DNA of 64,000 bases from an uncultured Acidimicrobiaceae bacterium (GCA_903894295.1 CAITPI010000112.1:1-64000); one strand, 5' to 3'; counted from the stretch's first letter, positions 8,846-15,728 are shown. Notes: generated by a model not told the origin, from the sequence alone. Numbers and translations are program-made.

Positions 8846-10018
8846 GTGACTGCGACCAACTTTCCCGACGGGTTCCTCTGGGGGACGGCGACCGCCGCCC
8901 ACCAGATCGAGGGTGGGAACTCCAACAACGACTGGTGGGCCATGGAGCACGACCCGGCCGCCCTCTGCGCCGAGGTCAGCGGCGATGCGTGTGACTCCTT
9001 CCATCGCTACCCCGAAGATGTGGCCATGGTGGCCGGACTGGGATTTGGCTCCTACCGTTTCTCGCTCGAGTGGAGCCGAATCGAACCCGAGGACGGTGAG
9101 TTCTCCCGCTCGGCCCTCGACCACTACCGGCGGATGATCGGCACCTGCCTGGACCAGGGGATCGTCCCGGTGGTGACCTACCACCACTTCACCCACCCGA
9201 GGTGGCTGGCCGCCCGGGGCACGTGGGAGTGGGACGAGGCACCCGGGAGGTTTGCCCGTTTCTGCGAGCGGGCCACCGACCACTTCGGTGACCTGATCCA
9301 GATGGCGTGCACCATCAACGAGCCCAACATCGTGGCCACCATGGGCTGGGAGCTCGGCATCTTCCCACCCCGGGTCAGTGACGTCTCCCGTCGGGATGTG
9401 GTGAACGCCGCCCTGATCTCCGCCCACCACAAGGCGTCGGAGGCCATCAAGGGTTCGAAGGGCGAGTTTCCGGTCGGCCTCACCCTCTCCATGGCCGACT
9501 TCCAGGCCGAGCCCGGGGCGGAAGAGGCCCTCGAGGCCATCCGGCGTCCGGCCGAGGACGTCTTCCTCGAAGCCGTCGGGGGTGACGACTTCTTCGGGGT
9601 CCAGACCTACACCCGGATGCGGGTCGGTCCCAAGGGCTATCTCCGGTCGGAACCGGGTGTTCCGCTCACCCAGATGGGCTACGAAGTGTGGCCCGAGGCG
9701 CTCGAGGGCACCATCCGTCGGGCGTGGGAGAAGACCGGTGGCATCCCGCTGTACGTCACCGAGAACGGTATCGGGACCAGCGACGACGCCCAGCGCATCG
9801 ACTACATCACCCGGGCGCTGGGCGGAGTGCAGGCGTGCCTTGAGGACGGCATTGACGTCCGGGGGTACTTCGCCTGGTCGTTGATGGACAACTTCGAATG
9901 GGTCCTCGGCTACGGGCCGACCTTCGGAATGGTGGCGGTTGACCGGGAGACCTTCGAGCGCACCCCGAAACCGAGCGCCACCTGGCTGGGGAACGTCGCC
10001 CGGTCGAACGCCCTCTGA
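8846..10018 (+). CDS. Glycoside hydrolase family 1 (beta-glycosidase)
   Basis: GH1 enzymes hydrolyse beta-linked glucosides or galactosides with retention. The protein starts with the diagnostic FPDGFLWGTATAAHQIEGG. The acid/base glutamate is in TINEPN (about Glu159) and the nucleophile in YVTENG (about Glu306). The late motif GYFAWSLMDNFEW is present too. There is no signal peptide, so it is cytosolic. At 390 residues it is shorter than the usual 430-470; the missing length seems to lie in barrel loops, which may narrow or change substrate choice. The substrate cannot be inferred. GTG 8846 is set by the -10 box and the family N-terminus. Confidence 0.88.
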   Translation: MTATNFPDGFLWGTATAAHQIEGGNSNNDWWAMEHDPAALCAEVSGDACDSFHRYPEDVAMVAGLGFGSYRFSLEWSRIEPEDGEFSRSALDHYRRMIGTCLDQGIVPVVTYHHFTHPRWLAARGTWEWDEAPGRFARFCERATDHFGDLIQMACTINEPNIVATMGWELGIFPPRVSDVSRRDVVNAALISAHHKASEAIKGSKGEFPVGLTLSMADFQAEPGAEEALEAIRRPAEDVFLEAVGGDDFFGVQTYTRMRVGPKGYLRSEPGVPLTQMGYEVWPEALEGTIRRAWEKTGGIPLYVTENGIGTSDDAQRIDYITRALGGVQACLEDGIDVRGYFAWSLMDNFEWVLGYGPTFGMVAVDRETFERTPKPSATWLGNVARSNAL

Positions 10019-10019
10019 A

Positions 10020-10040
10020 CCCGGGCGTCCACCTCCCGGG
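10020..10040 (+). terminator. Hairpin after the GH1 gene
   Basis: CCCGGG, a 9-nt loop and CCCGGG directly follow the GH1 stop. It has no T-tract. It is a candidate end of the monocistronic transcript before the gtrA-like gene's own promoter. Confidence 0.4.
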
Positions 10041-10083
10041 CTCCACGGGAGACCCGATGACGGTGGGGTGGGAACGGGAAAGA

Positions 10084-10089
10084 TAGGCT
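10084..10089 (+). promoter_or_regulatory. Leaderless-type -10 box of the GtrA-family gene
   Basis: TAGGCT ends 7 nt before ATG 10097. Confidence 0.5.
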
Positions 10090-10096
10090 GGGAGCC

Positions 10097-10609
10097 ATGC
10101 CCAGTCTGGTGACCCGTGTCGTTCATGTGTGGGAGCGCCGGGACACCCCCGAGGCCCAGAAACTGATCCGCTACACAATGGTGTCGGTGATCTCGACCGC
10201 CGTGTCCTTTGTGGTGCTGTTCCTGGTGTTCGGCGTGCTGCGCCTGTGGGGCCAGATTGCCAGCACGGTGTTCGCCAATGCCGTGGCCACCGTTCCTTCG
10301 TACTTTCTCAACCGGCAGTGGGCCTGGGGCAAGAACGGCAAGTCACGCCTCATGCGGGAGATCGTCCCGTTCTGGGTCATGGCGGCCGCCGGCATCGTGG
10401 TGTCGGTGGGAGGAGCCGCCCTGGCCAAGCATCTCTCCCGGGTGCACCACCTGGGCCATGTCGAGTCCACCGTCCTTGTCCTGGCGGCCAACCTCTTCTC
10501 CTTCGGACTCTTCTGGATCCTGAAGTACCTGTTGTTCAACCGGATCTTCCACGTCCACCCGGTGGAAGACCTCGACGAGCTGGTCGAAGCCCTCGAACCG
10601 GTTGACTGA
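10097..10609 (+). CDS. GtrA-family membrane protein
   Basis: GtrA-like proteins are small four-helix membrane proteins involved in moving or using polyprenyl-linked sugars for cell-surface glycans. This 170-residue protein has the family opening LIRYTMVSVISTAVSFVVL, the loop NAVATVPSYFLNRQWAW with its conserved Asn-Arg-Trp, and the C-terminal SFGLFWILKYLLFNR. Four hydrophobic helices are visible at about 28-50, 55-75, 95-117 and 130-150. The last 20 residues are acidic and cytosolic. A partner glycosyltransferase is not adjacent, but an MptB-like enzyme lies about 2.2 kb downstream. Confidence 0.85.
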   Translation: MPSLVTRVVHVWERRDTPEAQKLIRYTMVSVISTAVSFVVLFLVFGVLRLWGQIASTVFANAVATVPSYFLNRQWAWGKNGKSRLMREIVPFWVMAAAGIVVSVGGAALAKHLSRVHHLGHVESTVLVLAANLFSFGLFWILKYLLFNRIFHVHPVEDLDELVEALEPVD

Positions 10610-10666
10610 CCAACCCGGCCGGTCCGTTCCCGACCGCCCCGGTCAAGGGTCGTGACACGTGCCCGG

Positions 10667-10672
10667 TAACGT
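10667..10672 (+). promoter_or_regulatory. Leaderless-type -10 box
   Basis: TAACGT ends 7 nt before ATG 10680. It favours that ATG over the GTG at 10659, which would lie upstream of the predicted transcript start. Confidence 0.5.
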
Positions 10673-10679
10673 GTCGGCC

Positions 10680-11759
10680 ATGGGCCACCTACTGGTTGCG
10701 GCAAGCGTCCCCCATGGCGGCACGGTTGTGTTGGTGGCCGCCGTCTTTCTGGCGAGCGCGGTCGAAATGGTGGAGGCGCTCACCATCGTGCTGGCTGTCG
10801 GCGTCACCCAGGGCTGGAAGCAGGCCATGAGGGGCGTGGGCGTGGCTCTTGCTGCCCTGGCCGTCCTGGTCGTGGTGATCGGCCCACCGCTCGTCCACTA
10901 CGTCCCGCTGCCGGTGCTGCGTCTGGTGGTGGGCGGACTGCTCGTCAACTTCGGCCTCCAGTGGTTCCGCAAGGCCATCCTGCGGGCCTCGGGCCGGAAG
11001 GCCAAGCACGACGAAGACGCCATCTTCGCCGAGCAGGTCGAGGAGTTGTCGGGGCCGGGCATGTCGGCCACGACCGGTTTCGTCGTGGCCTTCAAGGGCG
11101 TCTTCCTCGAAGGACTCGAGGTGGTCATCATCGTGCTCACCCTCGGCTCGACGTCACGCAATCTTGGCGTGGCGGCACTGGCCGCGGCGGCGGCCGTCCT
11201 GCTGGTCGCTGTGGTCGGCCTGATCGTCGCCCGCCAGCTCTCTTCGGTGCCCGAGAACGCCATGAAGATGGCGGTCTCGTTGATGCTGGTGAGCTTCGGC
11301 ACGTTCTGGTCCGGTGAGGGTGTCGGTGTCCACTGGCCCGGCTCCGACGCCGCCATCGTGGTGTTGGTTGCCTTCTACGGAGCCGTCGCGGCCATCGCCG
11401 TCCGGGTCATTGCCAGGCCGGCACCGGCTCCGGTTCCCCTGGTTTCGACCGCGGCCACTCCGTTGGCGGTCGAGGTCGCTGGTTCAGGGTCGGGTCACCT
11501 GGGTGCCGTCCCCGGCGCTGTGACGCCGAAGACCCCGGCCTGGCCCGAGCGGATCGTGGTCGGCTTCGGGCACTTCTGGTGGGAGTTCCTGGTGGGAGAG
11601 ACCTACGAGCTCTTCGTCGGTGTCCTTCTGGCCCTCGGGATCACGTTCCTTCTGGCCCACCCGGCCGGGCTGCACACGGCGACCGCCTTCGTACTCCCGG
11701 TCCTGGTGGTCGTCGTCCTGGCCGTGTCCCTCCGTTGGAGCGTGAAACGCCGGACCTGA
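10680..11759 (+). CDS. FTR1-like polytopic membrane protein (COG4280-type)
   Basis: This 359-residue protein has about eight hydrophobic helices. Two related segments, SAVEMVEALTIVLAVG near residue 20 and VFLEGLEVVIIVLTLG near residue 150, each carry an E-x-x-E pair in a helix, as in the two halves of FTR1-type iron permeases. It resembles the uncharacterised COG4280 membrane proteins. A Pro/Ala/Val-rich loop with little conservation (about 245-285) separates the first six helices from the last. A cation-transport role is an inference from the paired acidic motifs; no substrate is known. It stands alone between gtrA-like and yajQ, with its own -10 box. Confidence 0.65.
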   Translation: MGHLLVAASVPHGGTVVLVAAVFLASAVEMVEALTIVLAVGVTQGWKQAMRGVGVALAALAVLVVVIGPPLVHYVPLPVLRLVVGGLLVNFGLQWFRKAILRASGRKAKHDEDAIFAEQVEELSGPGMSATTGFVVAFKGVFLEGLEVVIIVLTLGSTSRNLGVAALAAAAAVLLVAVVGLIVARQLSSVPENAMKMAVSLMLVSFGTFWSGEGVGVHWPGSDAAIVVLVAFYGAVAAIAVRVIARPAPAPVPLVSTAATPLAVEVAGSGSGHLGAVPGAVTPKTPAWPERIVVGFGHFWWEFLVGETYELFVGVLLALGITFLLAHPAGLHTATAFVLPVLVVVVLAVSLRWSVKRRT

Positions 11760-11760
11760 C

Positions 11761-12249
11761 TCAGTCCCGGAAGTTGTTGAACTGGAGCGGGATGCCGAAA
11801 TCCTCTTCCTTGCAGGCGGTAATCACGGCCTGCAGGTCATCCCGCTTCTTGCCGGTCACCCGCAACTGGTCGCCCTGGGTCTGTGAACTCACCCCTTTCA
11901 GGTTGAGCTCCTTGATGAAACGGTTGATCTTCTTGGCGTGGTCGGTCGAGATGCCGGCCCGGATGGCCAGTTTCTGGCGGGCCGAGCCCCGGGAACCTTC
12001 TTCGATCTTCCCCGGGTCGATGGACTTGAGGGAGACACTCCGCTTGACGAACTTCTCCTGAAGCAGCTGATACAGCGCCCGAAGGCGGTCCTCGGTGCTC
12101 GATTCCAGGGTGATCTCCTGGTCGTTCAGTTCGATGCTGGAGTCGGTGCCTTTGAAGTCGAACCGGGTCGAGGCTTCCCGGGTGGCCTGATCCACGGCAT
12201 TGCGGACCTCCTGCATGTCAACTTCGGAAACGATGTCGAAAGTGGGCAT
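11761..12249 (-). CDS. yajQ: YajQ-family nucleotide-binding protein
   Basis: YajQ proteins are small two-domain RRM-like proteins. Some bind cyclic di-GMP and act in gene regulation, and one binds tRNA and GTP. This 162-residue copy has the full family pattern: MPTFDIVSEVDMQEVRNAVD at the start, FDFKGTD near 35, and the C-terminal DQLRVTGKKRDDLQAVI and DFGIPLQFNNFRD. The start at 12249 is set by the family N-terminus and a TACTGT box 6 nt upstream; longer in-frame starts run across the tRNA-Tyr gene. It converges on the FTR1-like gene with a one-base gap, and its start lies close to the oppositely oriented tRNA. Confidence 0.93.
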   Translation of the reverse strand: MPTFDIVSEVDMQEVRNAVDQATREASTRFDFKGTDSSIELNDQEITLESSTEDRLRALYQLLQEKFVKRSVSLKSIDPGKIEEGSRGSARQKLAIRAGISTDHAKKINRFIKELNLKGVSSQTQGDQLRVTGKKRDDLQAVITACKEEDFGIPLQFNNFRD

Positions 12250-12255
12250 GGCGAA

Positions 12256-12261
12256 ACAGTA
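12256..12261 (-). promoter_or_regulatory. Leaderless-type -10 box of yajQ
   Basis: TACTGT on the minus strand ends 6 nt before the yajQ ATG, 34 bp from the tRNA-Tyr gene, so the two are divergently transcribed. Confidence 0.5.
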
Positions 12262-12294
12262 GTGCCGCTGCAGGCGATAACCTGTTCCTCTTGC

Positions 12295-12376
12295 GGGTCG
12301 GTGCCCGAGCGGCCAAAGGGAGCAGACTGTAAATCTGCCGGTTCTGCCTTCGAAGGTTCGAATCCTTCCCGGCCCA
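12295..12376 (+). tRNA. tRNA-Tyr (GTA)
   Basis: The sequence folds as a class II tRNA of 82 nt. The acceptor GGGTCGG pairs with CCGGCCC (one G-U) before discriminator A. The anticodon loop is CTGTAAA with anticodon GTA, there is a long variable arm, and the T-arm contains GGTTCGAATCC. No CCA is encoded. Confidence 0.95.
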
Positions 12377-12390
12377 CTGCAAGCGTAGGG

Positions 12391-12429
12391 ACCCCGGTCC
12401 GTCGAGTGGAGACACTGGACGACCGGGGT
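12391..12429 (+). terminator. Strong hairpin downstream of tRNA-Tyr
   Basis: ACCCCGGTC pairs with GACCGGGGT, and the stem continues inward as GTCGAGTG against CACTGGAC with one mismatch and one bulged C, closing on a GAGA loop. It starts 15 nt after the tRNA. Only a short T-run (GTTTC) follows. It probably ends the tRNA transcript. Confidence 0.65.
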
Positions 12430-12472
12430 TCCGTGTTTCATCGAACCCCAAGGTTCCGTGTTTCATCGAACC
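12427..12472. repeat. Two 21-bp direct repeats with inner palindrome
   Basis: Identical 21-bp units lie at 12427-12447 and 12452-12472 (period 25). Each begins GGTTC and ends GAACC, so each can form its own 5-bp hairpin around CGTGTTTCATC. The first overlaps the end of the tRNA-Tyr terminator stem. With only two copies this is not a CRISPR; they could be binding sites or a duplicated terminator tail. Confidence 0.6.
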
Positions 12473-12524
12473 TCAAGTGGGAGGCGCCGACGAAGGGACC
12501 GGCCCGGCCGGCCCGGCCGGCCAC

Positions 12525-12552
12525 TTGCCGGCCCGGACCCGCTGGCTACAAT
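12525..12552 (+). promoter_or_regulatory. Sigma-70-type promoter upstream of the MptB-like gene
   Basis: TTGCCG (12525-12530), a 16-nt spacer and TACAAT (12547-12552) form a good housekeeping promoter. The -10 box is one of the closest to consensus in the window. Transcription would start near 12559, about 215 nt before the coding sequence. Confidence 0.65.
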
Positions 12553-12773
12553 GTCCGTGCCCGCCCTCGGGCCCGGTCCGGACGCCAGGCGCCGGAAATG
12601 GGTACCCGTGGGGAGTTGTCGAATGTGCGGTTCGTCGACCGCGGGAGTTGACGTCAAGGCGACTGGTGTGAGCGGCCGTTGAGTCACCGGCGACCGGCGG
12701 TCAGGGCGGAAACGGTGATCCGGATCTCCTTCGGGCGACCGGAACGGACACGGCAGGGGAGTGAAGGGTAGCG
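12553..12773 (+). other. Long 5' leader of the MptB-like gene
   Basis: This roughly 220-nt leader contains a short reading frame (12623-12682) and hairpins such as GCGGT-TCGTCG-ACCGC. A wider stem pairs TCACCG (12682-12687) with CGGTGA further down. GAAGGG precedes the mptB start by 6 nt. I compared it by eye with known riboswitch cores and recognised none. Confidence 0.45.
12623..12682 (+). CDS. Possible 19-residue leader peptide
   Basis: An ATG with GGGGAG 7 nt upstream opens a 19-residue frame, MCGSSTAGVDVKATGVSGR, ending 91 nt before the MptB-like gene. The ribosome site is well placed, and the frame lies inside a promoter-driven leader. There is no run of regulatory codons and no homologue I can name, so it may be chance. 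If translated it could couple leader folding to translation. Confidence 0.3.
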   Translation: MCGSSTAGVDVKATGVSGR

Positions 12774-14441
12774 ATGGCCAACGAACAAGCGACCGAGGAG
12801 AGAGGGATCGACGTATCGGCGACCTCCCTTGTCTCGAGCGCGCTTGGCGTTCTCCGCCTTCGTCGGGACGAGTTGGTCTCCGACTTTTCGACCTGGCTCT
12901 TCCAACCTTCCCGGCCCGCCGGGAAGGATGAAGAAGCCCCGGTGACGTCCCCGGTGGCACTCGAGCCCGGCTTGTTGGTCCGGCCGGCCATCCTCGGATT
13001 CGTGGCCATGGTTGCCGTCCTGTTCGGTGCGTCCCTGCCCGGCTCTCCCTTCAAGCTGGAGATGCCCGGCGTGTGGTTCTTCGGCGAACCAGCGAGTGGC
13101 GGGGCCAGCCAGTGGGGGGTTTACTTCTCGCTCGCCGCCACCTACGGAGGACTTCTCCTGTTCATGCGTGTCTGGTGGGGCATGACCCGGCTGTTCCGGG
13201 AGCACCCCGGCGTGTCCCTGCGCAAGTTGTGGTGGGTGCTCGCCCTCTGGGCGGTGCCCATGCTGGTGGTCGCCCCGCTGTTCAGCCGGGACGCCTACTC
13301 GTATGCGGCCCAGGGCGAGATGGTGAGCCACCACGTCAGCCCGTACCTTTATGGCCCGTTCGAACTGGGCAACAACGCCTACACCGCACCGGTGGACAGC
13401 CTCTGGGGAAACTCCCCGGCGCCCTATGGCCCCTTGTTCCTCATGGTCGACGGATTCTTTGCCCGGGTCACCTTCCACAACGAACTGGCCACCATCGTCC
13501 TGCTCCGCCTCCTGGCGCTGTCCGGTGTACTCCTGATCGCCCTGTGCGTGCCCCGTCTGGCCCGTCTCTACCGTCGGGACGGTGCCGAACTGTTCACCCT
13601 GATGGTGCTCAACCCGGTGGTCCTGCTCCACTTCGTCGGAGGCATCCACAACGACTCGTTGATGGTGGGCCTCCTGGTCTGCGGGGTGACCGCCGCCAAG
13701 GAGAAGCGTCCCATCGTGGCGGTGGTGCTCTGCGCGCTGGCCGCCTCCATCAAGGCCCCGGCCGCCCTGGGGGTGGTCTACGTGGGCTGGACCTGGCTCG
13801 GGCCGGACGTTCCGGTGCGGGACCGGTTGCGACCCCTTCTGACCTCGGGGCTGCTGGCGGTGGGCGTCCTCGGATTCTTCTCCTACGTGAGCGGCCTCGG
13901 CTGGGGCTGGGTGTCGGCTCTCGGTACGCCGGGTGCCGTGAAGTCCTGGGTGGCTCCGACCACCGGGGTGGCCATGGCGATCAGCGGAATGGTCCACCTC
14001 GCCCACATCGGGGTTTCCCCGGCTGGGGTTCTCGCCATCTGCCGGGTCATGGGCCTTGTGGTCTCGATGGTCGTCGGCGTCTGGCTGTTGTTCAACAGCG
14101 ACCGGCTCGGGGCACTCAAGTGCCTGGGCCTCACCTTGTTGATCTTCGTGCTGCTGAGCCCGGTGGTCCAGCCGTGGTATCTCTCCTGGGGTCTGGTCCT
14201 GTTGGCTCCGGTGGCCCGCCACCGGCTGCGCTCCCTCATCATCGCCATGGCGATGGTGAGCGCGTTCCTGGAACTTCCCGGTGCCTCCCAACTGGTCGGC
14301 AGCCTGATCCACGGCGATCCGTTGCTGATTGCCGTGACGATCCTGTGGATCCTCGGCGTGCTCACCGTGCCGCTCAGCCCGTGGGACAAGAGCGGCCGAA
14401 AGGTGGCCGCCCGGGTCGGGACCTCGCCCGTCTCAGCCTGA
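12774..14441 (+). CDS. Polyprenol-phosphomannose-dependent alpha-1,6-mannosyltransferase (MptA/MptB type)
   Basis: These GT-C membrane enzymes use polyprenyl-phosphomannose to extend the alpha-1,6-mannan backbone of lipomannan or lipoarabinomannan in actinobacteria. The 555-residue protein has a 70-residue soluble N-terminus, then about 12 hydrophobic helices. The diagnostic extracytoplasmic loop after the third or fourth helix is LFSRDAYSYAAQGEMVSHH, whose Arg-Asp pair is the typical GT-C catalytic site. Further family pieces are YGPLFLMVDG, HNDSLMVGLLVCG and the late VVQPWYLSWGLVLLAP. It has its own promoter and leader. Its 3' end overlaps the convergent acetyltransferase gene by 9 bp. MptA and MptB cannot be told apart here. 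Confidence 0.83.
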   Translation: MANEQATEERGIDVSATSLVSSALGVLRLRRDELVSDFSTWLFQPSRPAGKDEEAPVTSPVALEPGLLVRPAILGFVAMVAVLFGASLPGSPFKLEMPGVWFFGEPASGGASQWGVYFSLAATYGGLLLFMRVWWGMTRLFREHPGVSLRKLWWVLALWAVPMLVVAPLFSRDAYSYAAQGEMVSHHVSPYLYGPFELGNNAYTAPVDSLWGNSPAPYGPLFLMVDGFFARVTFHNELATIVLLRLLALSGVLLIALCVPRLARLYRRDGAELFTLMVLNPVVLLHFVGGIHNDSLMVGLLVCGVTAAKEKRPIVAVVLCALAASIKAPAALGVVYVGWTWLGPDVPVRDRLRPLLTSGLLAVGVLGFFSYVSGLGWGWVSALGTPGAVKSWVAPTTGVAMAISGMVHLAHIGVSPAGVLAICRVMGLVVSMVVGVWLLFNSDRLGALKCLGLTLLIFVLLSPVVQPWYLSWGLVLLAPVARHRLRSLIIAMAMVSAFLELPGASQLVGSLIHGDPLLIAVTILWILGVLTVPLSPWDKSGRKVAARVGTSPVSA

Positions 14442-14939
14442 CGCCCGGCTCCCGAGCATCCGCTGCATGATGGCCACGTCGAGCCATCGGCCGAACTTGC
14501 GCCCGACTTCCCGCTCGATGCCCACCATGGCGAAGCCACACTCGCGATGGAGGGCGATGGACGCCTCGTTGTCTCCGCTGATGCGGGCCACCACCGAGTG
14601 GTAGCCGAGACCGGTGGCGAGCTCCACGAGCTCGGTGAGCAGCATCCGTCCGATGCCCCGGCCTCGCTGGTCCTTGTCGACGTAGACCGAGTTTTCGACC
14701 GTGATGGAGTAGCTGGGCCGGTCCCTGAAGACGGCGAGCGAGCCGAAGCCGAGCACGGTGCCGTCGTCGTCGATGGCCACAATGGCGGGGTGGGTGCCCT
14801 GGTGGTCGGCCAGCCAGCGGGCCTGCTCCTCGATGGTCCGGGGAACGAGGTCGAACGTGGCGGTCGAGTTGGTCACTTCGTGGTTGTAGATACGGCGCAT
14901 GGCTTCGGAATCGGTGGCTCGGGCCTGACGCACATGCAT
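14433..14939 (-). CDS. GNAT N-acetyltransferase (phosphinothricin acetyltransferase-like)
   Basis: It is a 168-residue GNAT protein of the Pat/Bar type, whose members acetylate small amines such as phosphinothricin or methionine sulfone derivatives. The N-terminus reads VRQARATDSEAMRRIYNHEV; the region ENSVYVDKDQRGRGIGRML carries the acetyl-CoA pyrophosphate loop (R/Q-x-x-G-x-G). The family C-terminus IALHRECGFAMVG then Gly-Arg-Lys-Phe-Gly-Arg-Trp is intact. The ATG at 14939 is fixed by a TACCAT box 6 nt upstream. The real substrate is unknown. It converges on, and overlaps, the MptB-like gene. Confidence 0.85.
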   Translation of the reverse strand: MHVRQARATDSEAMRRIYNHEVTNSTATFDLVPRTIEEQARWLADHQGTHPAIVAIDDDGTVLGFGSLAVFRDRPSYSITVENSVYVDKDQRGRGIGRMLLTELVELATGLGYHSVVARISGDNEASIALHRECGFAMVGIEREVGRKFGRWLDVAIMQRMLGSRASG

Positions 14940-14945
14940 GCCCAG

Positions 14946-14951
14946 ATGGTA
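14946..14951 (-). promoter_or_regulatory. Leaderless-type -10 box of the GNAT gene
   Basis: TACCAT on the minus strand ends 6 nt before the ATG at 14939. Confidence 0.5.
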
Positions 14952-14990
14952 TCCAGACAACGAGGACTGTCCGAGCGTCCCGGAAGCGAG

Positions 14991-14996
14991 TATGCT
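14991..14996 (+). promoter_or_regulatory. Putative -10 box of the tRNA-Thr/tRNA-Met unit
   Basis: TATGCT lies 34 nt before tRNA-Thr. A weak -35 candidate CTGTCC is at 14967-14972. It faces away from the GNAT promoter. Confidence 0.4.
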
Positions 14997-15030
14997 GTTC
15001 TTTCTGCCTCTCTTACCGAGGAGCAGGAAC

Positions 15031-15102
15031 GCCCTTGTAGCTCAGTGGCAGAGCACCTCCATGGTAAGGAGGGGGTCGTGGGTTCAATCCCCACCGAGGG
15101 CT
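15031..15102 (+). tRNA. tRNA-Thr (GGT)
   Basis: This is a 72-nt cloverleaf. Acceptor GCCCTTG pairs with CGAGGGC, the D-arm has TAGCTCAGTGGCAGAGCA, and the anticodon stem CCTCC/GGAGG encloses ATGGTAA (anticodon GGT). The T-arm contains GGTTCAATCCC. Discriminator T; no encoded CCA. Confidence 0.95.
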
Positions 15103-15109
15103 CGCCCGT

Positions 15110-15186
15110 GGCGGCGTAGCTCAGTTGGTTAGAGCACACGGCTCATAATCGTGGGGTCGCCGGTTCGAGTCCGGCCGCCGCTACCA
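15110..15186 (+). tRNA. tRNA-Met (CAT), elongator type
   Basis: Acceptor GGCGGCG pairs with CGCCGCT (first pair G-U), followed by discriminator A and an encoded CCA. The anticodon loop is CTCATAA. A paired first base in the acceptor and the body resembling elongator tRNA-Met argue against the initiator. A tRNA-Ile2 with modified C34 shares this anticodon and is not fully excluded. It follows tRNA-Thr by 7 nt, so the two are probably co-transcribed. Confidence 0.93.
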
Positions 15187-15227
15187 GCCCGGCAGCACAG
15201 CAGTAGCAACCAGCAGCACCGACCTGT

Positions 15228-15254
15228 CCCGATCACCGGTTTTTGGTGAACGGG
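15228..15254 (+). terminator. Terminator of the tRNA-Thr/tRNA-Met unit
   Basis: CCCGATCACC and GGTGAACGGG pair with one mismatch around a GGTTTTT loop, 42 nt after tRNA-Met. The following rpmG promoter's -35 region overlaps its right arm. Confidence 0.55.
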
Positions 15255-15270
15255 GCGGTGGCACTACCCT
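15243..15270 (+). promoter_or_regulatory. Putative rpmG promoter
   Basis: TTGGTG (15243-15248), a 16-nt spacer and TACCCT (15265-15270) lie about 60 nt before the rpmG start. The leader carries a good AGGGGA ribosome site. Confidence 0.5.
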
Positions 15271-15331
15271 AGAGACAGAGACAGGAACCGACCCCGGGCG
15301 ATCCGTTGCCCGAACCGTAAGGGGAAGCATC

Positions 15332-15496
15332 GTGGCCAAGAACGAAAAGCGCATCCAGGTCACCCTGGCCTGCGAGCAGTGCAAGCGACGCAACTACATC
15401 ACGACCAAGAACAAGGTGAACGACCGGGAACGGATCGAGATGAAGAAGTTCTGTCGGTGGGATCGGGAACACACCATGCACAAGGAGACCCGCTAG
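15332..15496 (+). CDS. rpmG: 50S ribosomal protein L33
   Basis: L33 is a small protein near the E site of the large subunit. The 54-residue product reads [20 protein letters not shown] and ends HTMHKETR, the family pattern. It starts at GTG 15332 with AGGGGA 7-12 nt upstream. The first zinc knuckle is intact (Cys14, Cys17). The second is CRWD (Cys41, Asp44) instead of the usual CPxC, so one ligand position is altered. Between two tRNA genes and upstream of secE-nusG is a common place for rpmG. Confidence 0.95.
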   Translation: MAKNEKRIQVTLACEQCKRRNYITTKNKVNDRERIEMKKFCRWDREHTMHKETR

Positions 15497-15514
15497 CCGG
15501 TTGTCCCGGTCGCC

Positions 15515-15535
15515 GGAACCCGCCTGGCGGGATCC
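15515..15535 (+). terminator. Hairpin after rpmG
   Basis: GGA-A-CCCGC, loop CTG, GCGGG-A-TCC forms eight pairs with one A-A mismatch, 18 nt after the rpmG stop. There is no T-tract. Confidence 0.4.
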
Positions 15536-15619
15536 GCATGGGACAATTGCCATGGCTGGTGCTAGCGTGTCAGTCCGTCCCTCAGATCGGATGCGCTCCG
15601 AGTTGCGTGAGGATCACCG

Positions 15620-15692
15620 AGGGCAGTAGCTCAACTGGTAGAGCACCGGTCTCCAAAACCGAAGGTTGGGGGTTCAAGTCCCTCCTGCCCTG
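15620..15692 (+). tRNA. tRNA-Trp (CCA)
   Basis: This is a 73-nt cloverleaf. Acceptor AGGGCAG pairs with CTGCCCT, discriminator G, anticodon loop TCTCCAAAA-type with anticodon CCA, and T-arm GGTTCAAGTCC. It lies 36 nt before secE, as in many bacteria. Confidence 0.95.
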
Positions 15693-15728
15693 CGCTTACC
15701 CGGTACCAGAACATCAAGGAAGTTCGAA

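Noticed and set aside
8600-10126. A 508-codon minus-strand frame over the GH1 gene.
   Set aside because: It is antisense to clear GH1 catalytic motifs and composed of Gly/His/Arg/Pro-rich sequence.
12427-12472. CRISPR array.
   Set aside because: There are only two copies with a 4-bp gap, no spacers, and no cas genes.
12553-12773. A known riboswitch (cyclic di-GMP, cyclic di-AMP, SAM or glycine) in the MptB leader.
   Set aside because: None of the conserved cores I know could be aligned by eye. A covariance search would be needed to reopen this.
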